The notes below the pieces were generated by a model. It was not told where the DNA came from, did no database searches, and saw only the letters and a program-made list of their open reading frames with translations. From Desulfobacter postgatei (GTDB lineage: Bacteria; Desulfobacterota; Desulfobacteria; Desulfobacterales; Desulfobacteraceae), in assembly GCA_002747145.1 (NCBI GenBank), contig PDTI01000051.1, positions 1 through 46,985 of the forward strand: a stretch of 46,985 nucleotides of DNA. The letters run 5' to 3'. Below, one piece after another: positions 44,822-46,985 of this stretch (positions are counted from its first letter, which is position 1; every line of letters starts with the position of its first letter). Both the position numbers and the translations under genes were made by a program.

Positions 44822-46669
44822 TTATTTCAATGGGCGGATGGCGTTTTCAGGACAGATCTGGGCGCACAGGGCACAGCCCACACAGGTATCCGCATCAATT
44901 TTCACCCGGCCCTGTTCAATATAAAAGGATGGACAGGCGATACCGTTAATACACTCCTTATGGTCTGTACATTTATCTGTCACCTCAAAGGCTCTGATTT
45001 TTTTGAGCTTGATATTCTTTGCCCAGAGGATACAGGGCTCTTTGGAGATGACAACGGAGACACCGTCAAAGGCCATGGCCTCTTTGAGGATCCTGATGCT
45101 CGTTTTGACTTTAAAGGGCTTGATCACGGAAACATGTTCCACACCCAGGGCTTTGACCAGGTTTTCAATATTCACCCGGCCATACCCGGCCATGCCCATC
45201 AGCTCCATATCCACGCCCGGATGGGGCTGATGACCGGTCATGGCGGTGATGCCGTTTTCAAGGATCACCAACGTGAAGTTGTGGCGGTTGAACACGGCAT
45301 TGACAAGGCCTGTAATTCCTGAATGGAAAAAGGTAGAGTCACCGACCACACTGACCACCTTCTGGTTCGTGGCCTTGCTGAAGCCACAGGAGGTGCTCAC
45401 GGATCCACCCATACAGACCACAAAATCCCCAATGGACAATGGCGGCATAAAGCCTAACGTGTAGCACCCAATATCACTGGGATGGATCACATCCATTCCC
45501 TGGGCAGCTTTTTTGATGGCGTAGAAGGTGGCCCTGTGGGAACATCCTGAGCAAAGATTGGGGGGACGGTTGGCTATTTCCGGTACATCCGAGGTATCAA
45601 TCTGTGGGGCCGGGGTAAAATTTATGCCGAAAAAGGCCGCGATATTCTTCCGGACCATGGCCGGATGAAATTCCCCTAAGGATGTAAACAACCCATCTGT
45701 CTTGCCCTGGATGGGTATGGCAAGTCCGGCCTCCTGGGCAAAGGCTTTGATGGCTTCTTCCATAAAGGGTTCGCCCTCTTCAATGACAAGCACCTTTTCA
45801 CAGCCGCCTAAAAAGGATTTTATCTTCTCCTTAGGCATGGGGTGGGAAAACCCGGGCCGGAAAATCTTGACCTTTGATTCAATGCCAAGGTCTTTTACGG
45901 CGTCCAGCGCATAATGGTAGCTCACGCCGTTGGCCACAACACCCCATACACCCTGTCCCTTGACAAAATTGTATGGTGAAGATTCGGCCATCCCAGCGGC
46001 GTTATCCATACGTTCCAGAAGCTTGACATGCAACTCCCGGGCGACGGCGGGCACGGTAACACAACGCATGGGATCCCTTTGAAAGCAGCCCGCTGTATTT
46101 CTTTCTTTGATGCCGCCAAAACAGACAAAGGCATTGGAGTGGTTGATCCGGGTGGTGGTGCGCAGGAGCACCGGCTGTTTCAGGGTTTCGGACAGTTCAA
46201 ACGCCTCTTTGACCATCTCCTTGGCCTCAGCCACCGAAGAGGGTTCGAACATGGGCAGGTGGCCGAACTTGGCATAGTACCGGTTGTCCTGCTCGTTCTG
46301 GCTGGAGAACATGGCTGGGTCGTCTGCCGTTAAAATCACCATACCGGCGGTGACACCGATATAGGCAAGGGTCATCAGGGGATCCGCAGCCACGTTAAGC
46401 CCCACATGCTTCATCATGCAAAAGGTGCGAAGGCCTGAGTTAGCCGCAGCAGCCGCAACTTCCAGGGCAACCTTTTCATTGGTGGAATATTCGAAATACA
46501 GATCAGATTCCCGGGACATCTGGAACAGATTCAAAGAAACTTCCGAGGACGGGGTTCCCGGATATGTGGTGGCAAAGGCGACACCGGCTTCAACAGCGCC
46601 CCTTGCAATGGCTTCGTTACCCAGGAGCATAATTTTTTCTCCAGGGCTGTCCTTTAGCAGTTTATGCAT
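44822..46669 (-). CDS. iorA: Indolepyruvate ferredoxin oxidoreductase alpha subunit
   Basis: The large TPP-dependent subunit. The 615 residues contain the pyrimidine-binding domain (AFATTYPGTPSSEV), a central domain, and the TPP motif GDSTFFHSGITGLVNAV...NGITAMTGHQPHPG. The C-terminal ferredoxin domain carries one clear four-Cys set, CVGCALCAQICPENAI, preceded by CTDHKECINGIACPSF, which supplies the second cluster. The product feeds acyl-CoA and reduced ferredoxin to energy metabolism. The start is ATG at 46669 with AAAGGG about 10 bases upstream. It leads the iorAB-aroQ-tatD-tcdA run. Confidence 0.96.
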   Translation of the reverse strand: MHKLLKDSPGEKIMLLGNEAIARGAVEAGVAFATTYPGTPSSEVSLNLFQMSRESDLYFEYSTNEKVALEVAAAAANSGLRTFCMMKHVGLNVAADPLMTLAYIGVTAGMVILTADDPAMFSSQNEQDNRYYAKFGHLPMFEPSSVAEAKEMVKEAFELSETLKQPVLLRTTTRINHSNAFVCFGGIKERNTAGCFQRDPMRCVTVPAVARELHVKLLERMDNAAGMAESSPYNFVKGQGVWGVVANGVSYHYALDAVKDLGIESKVKIFRPGFSHPMPKEKIKSFLGGCEKVLVIEEGEPFMEEAIKAFAQEAGLAIPIQGKTDGLFTSLGEFHPAMVRKNIAAFFGINFTPAPQIDTSDVPEIANRPPNLCSGCSHRATFYAIKKAAQGMDVIHPSDIGCYTLGFMPPLSIGDFVVCMGGSVSTSCGFSKATNQKVVSVVGDSTFFHSGITGLVNAVFNRHNFTLVILENGITAMTGHQPHPGVDMELMGMAGYGRVNIENLVKALGVEHVSVIKPFKVKTSIRILKEAMAFDGVSVVISKEPCILWAKNIKLKKIRAFEVTDKCTDHKECINGIACPSFYIEQGRVKIDADTCVGCALCAQICPENAIRPLK

Positions 46670-46872
46670 GCGCTTTAAACCCTTTCATTATTGCTGGTTA
46701 AGGGCACAAATCTCTTTAAAAAATCAAATTGTTGCCGGCAATTACCAAAAAATTTTGCACCCTAAAAAAATTTAAGCCCTCAATACTACCGAAATTTATT
46801 ATAGATTTAAAGGGTTTTGAAAAAAACTGTCCGGGCAACCTCTGCCGGTTATGAACATACACCTGCCTTTAA
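46670..46872. other. Intergenic region upstream of iorA
   Basis: About 200 bp without a gene. It should hold the iorA promoter on the minus strand. I cannot assign -35 and -10 boxes confidently. Confidence 0.4.
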
Positions 46873-46985
46873 GGCCCATGATCAAAATCAAAATAAAATC
46901 GCCCATCTACTTGTCTTTTAAGCCGCTCTCGGCGTTACGCCAACAGACACATATAACCAATATGCGTCCATTGGCGTGCCTTGAT
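46873..46985. repeat. Repeat A copy 6 (cut by window end)
   Basis: GGCCCATGATCAAAAT onward follows family A in the orientation of copies 3-5, with a short extra AAAATC-like insertion near base 20. It is preceded by TAA. The window ends inside it, so the right end and flank cannot be judged. Confidence 0.8.

Overview
The window reads as chromosomal DNA of a sulfate-reducing deltaproteobacterium, most likely a member of Desulfobacteraceae/Desulfobacterota. This is inferred from the mix of an indolepyruvate ferredoxin oxidoreductase (IorAB), a flavoredoxin-like protein, an EpmB/KamA-type aminomutase, the FolE2 GTP cyclohydrolase, a complete Tol-Pal system and Gram-negative lipoproteins. Nothing plasmid- or phage-like is visible. 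About fifty protein genes are supported, plus one tRNA-Ser(GGA) and a 31-codon gene for a bS22/AURKAIP1-COX24-like basic protein.

Layout. 0.5-4 kb: envelope genes (OmpA-like protein, LPP20-like lipoprotein, an exported unknown, a DacB-type PBP4). 4-7.1 kb, minus strand: psd, greA, rpoZ-ttcA-folE2. 7.4-11.5 kb: lon and a damaged tsaB (minus), pilD (plus). 11.9-15.5 kb: peroxiredoxin, cheX, HU, sbcB. 15.6-25.1 kb, minus strand: tolQ-tolR-tolA-tolB-pal-cpoB-ruvC-ruvA-ruvB, a membrane coiled-coil protein, a bactofilin, rplM-rpsI. 25.3-30.8 kb: hflKC, an HExxH protein, fmdB, groES-groEL. 31.5-34.7 kb, plus strand: dciA-like gene, trmN6-like gene, tRNA-Ser, epmB, flavoredoxin. 34.9-41.4 kb: ugd, elbB, pepN and a UDP-glucuronate-epimerase-like gene. 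Ugd and the epimerase together would convert UDP-glucose to UDP-glucuronate and then UDP-galacturonate for surface polysaccharide. 42-46.7 kb, minus strand: iorA-iorB-aroQ-tatD-tcdA.

The most unusual feature is the repeats. Family A is about 150-160 bp with GGCCCATGATCA ends. Family B is about 160 bp, with short derivatives, and has GAGCCTGTTTGATAATT ends. Both are long imperfect palindromes without a transposase, and several copies are bounded by identical TAA or TTA triplets. That fits MITEs mobilised by an IS5-family, IS1031-like transposase. A third family, C (about 235 bp, GACAGG...CCTGTC ends), is present once in full and once as a fragment, and these flank the epimerase gene. The repeats sit at the 3' ends of genes and often supply the stop codon (hflC, pepN, epimerase, elbB, rpsI).

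Several housekeeping genes next to repeat debris are damaged. rpsI has lost about 30 C-terminal residues and ends inside a B element. tsaB lacks an internal stretch and carries its C-terminus out of frame. pepN lacks about 55 N-terminal residues. Either this lineage tolerates repeat-driven erosion of conserved gene ends, or the assembly is wrong at these points; both possibilities can be tested.
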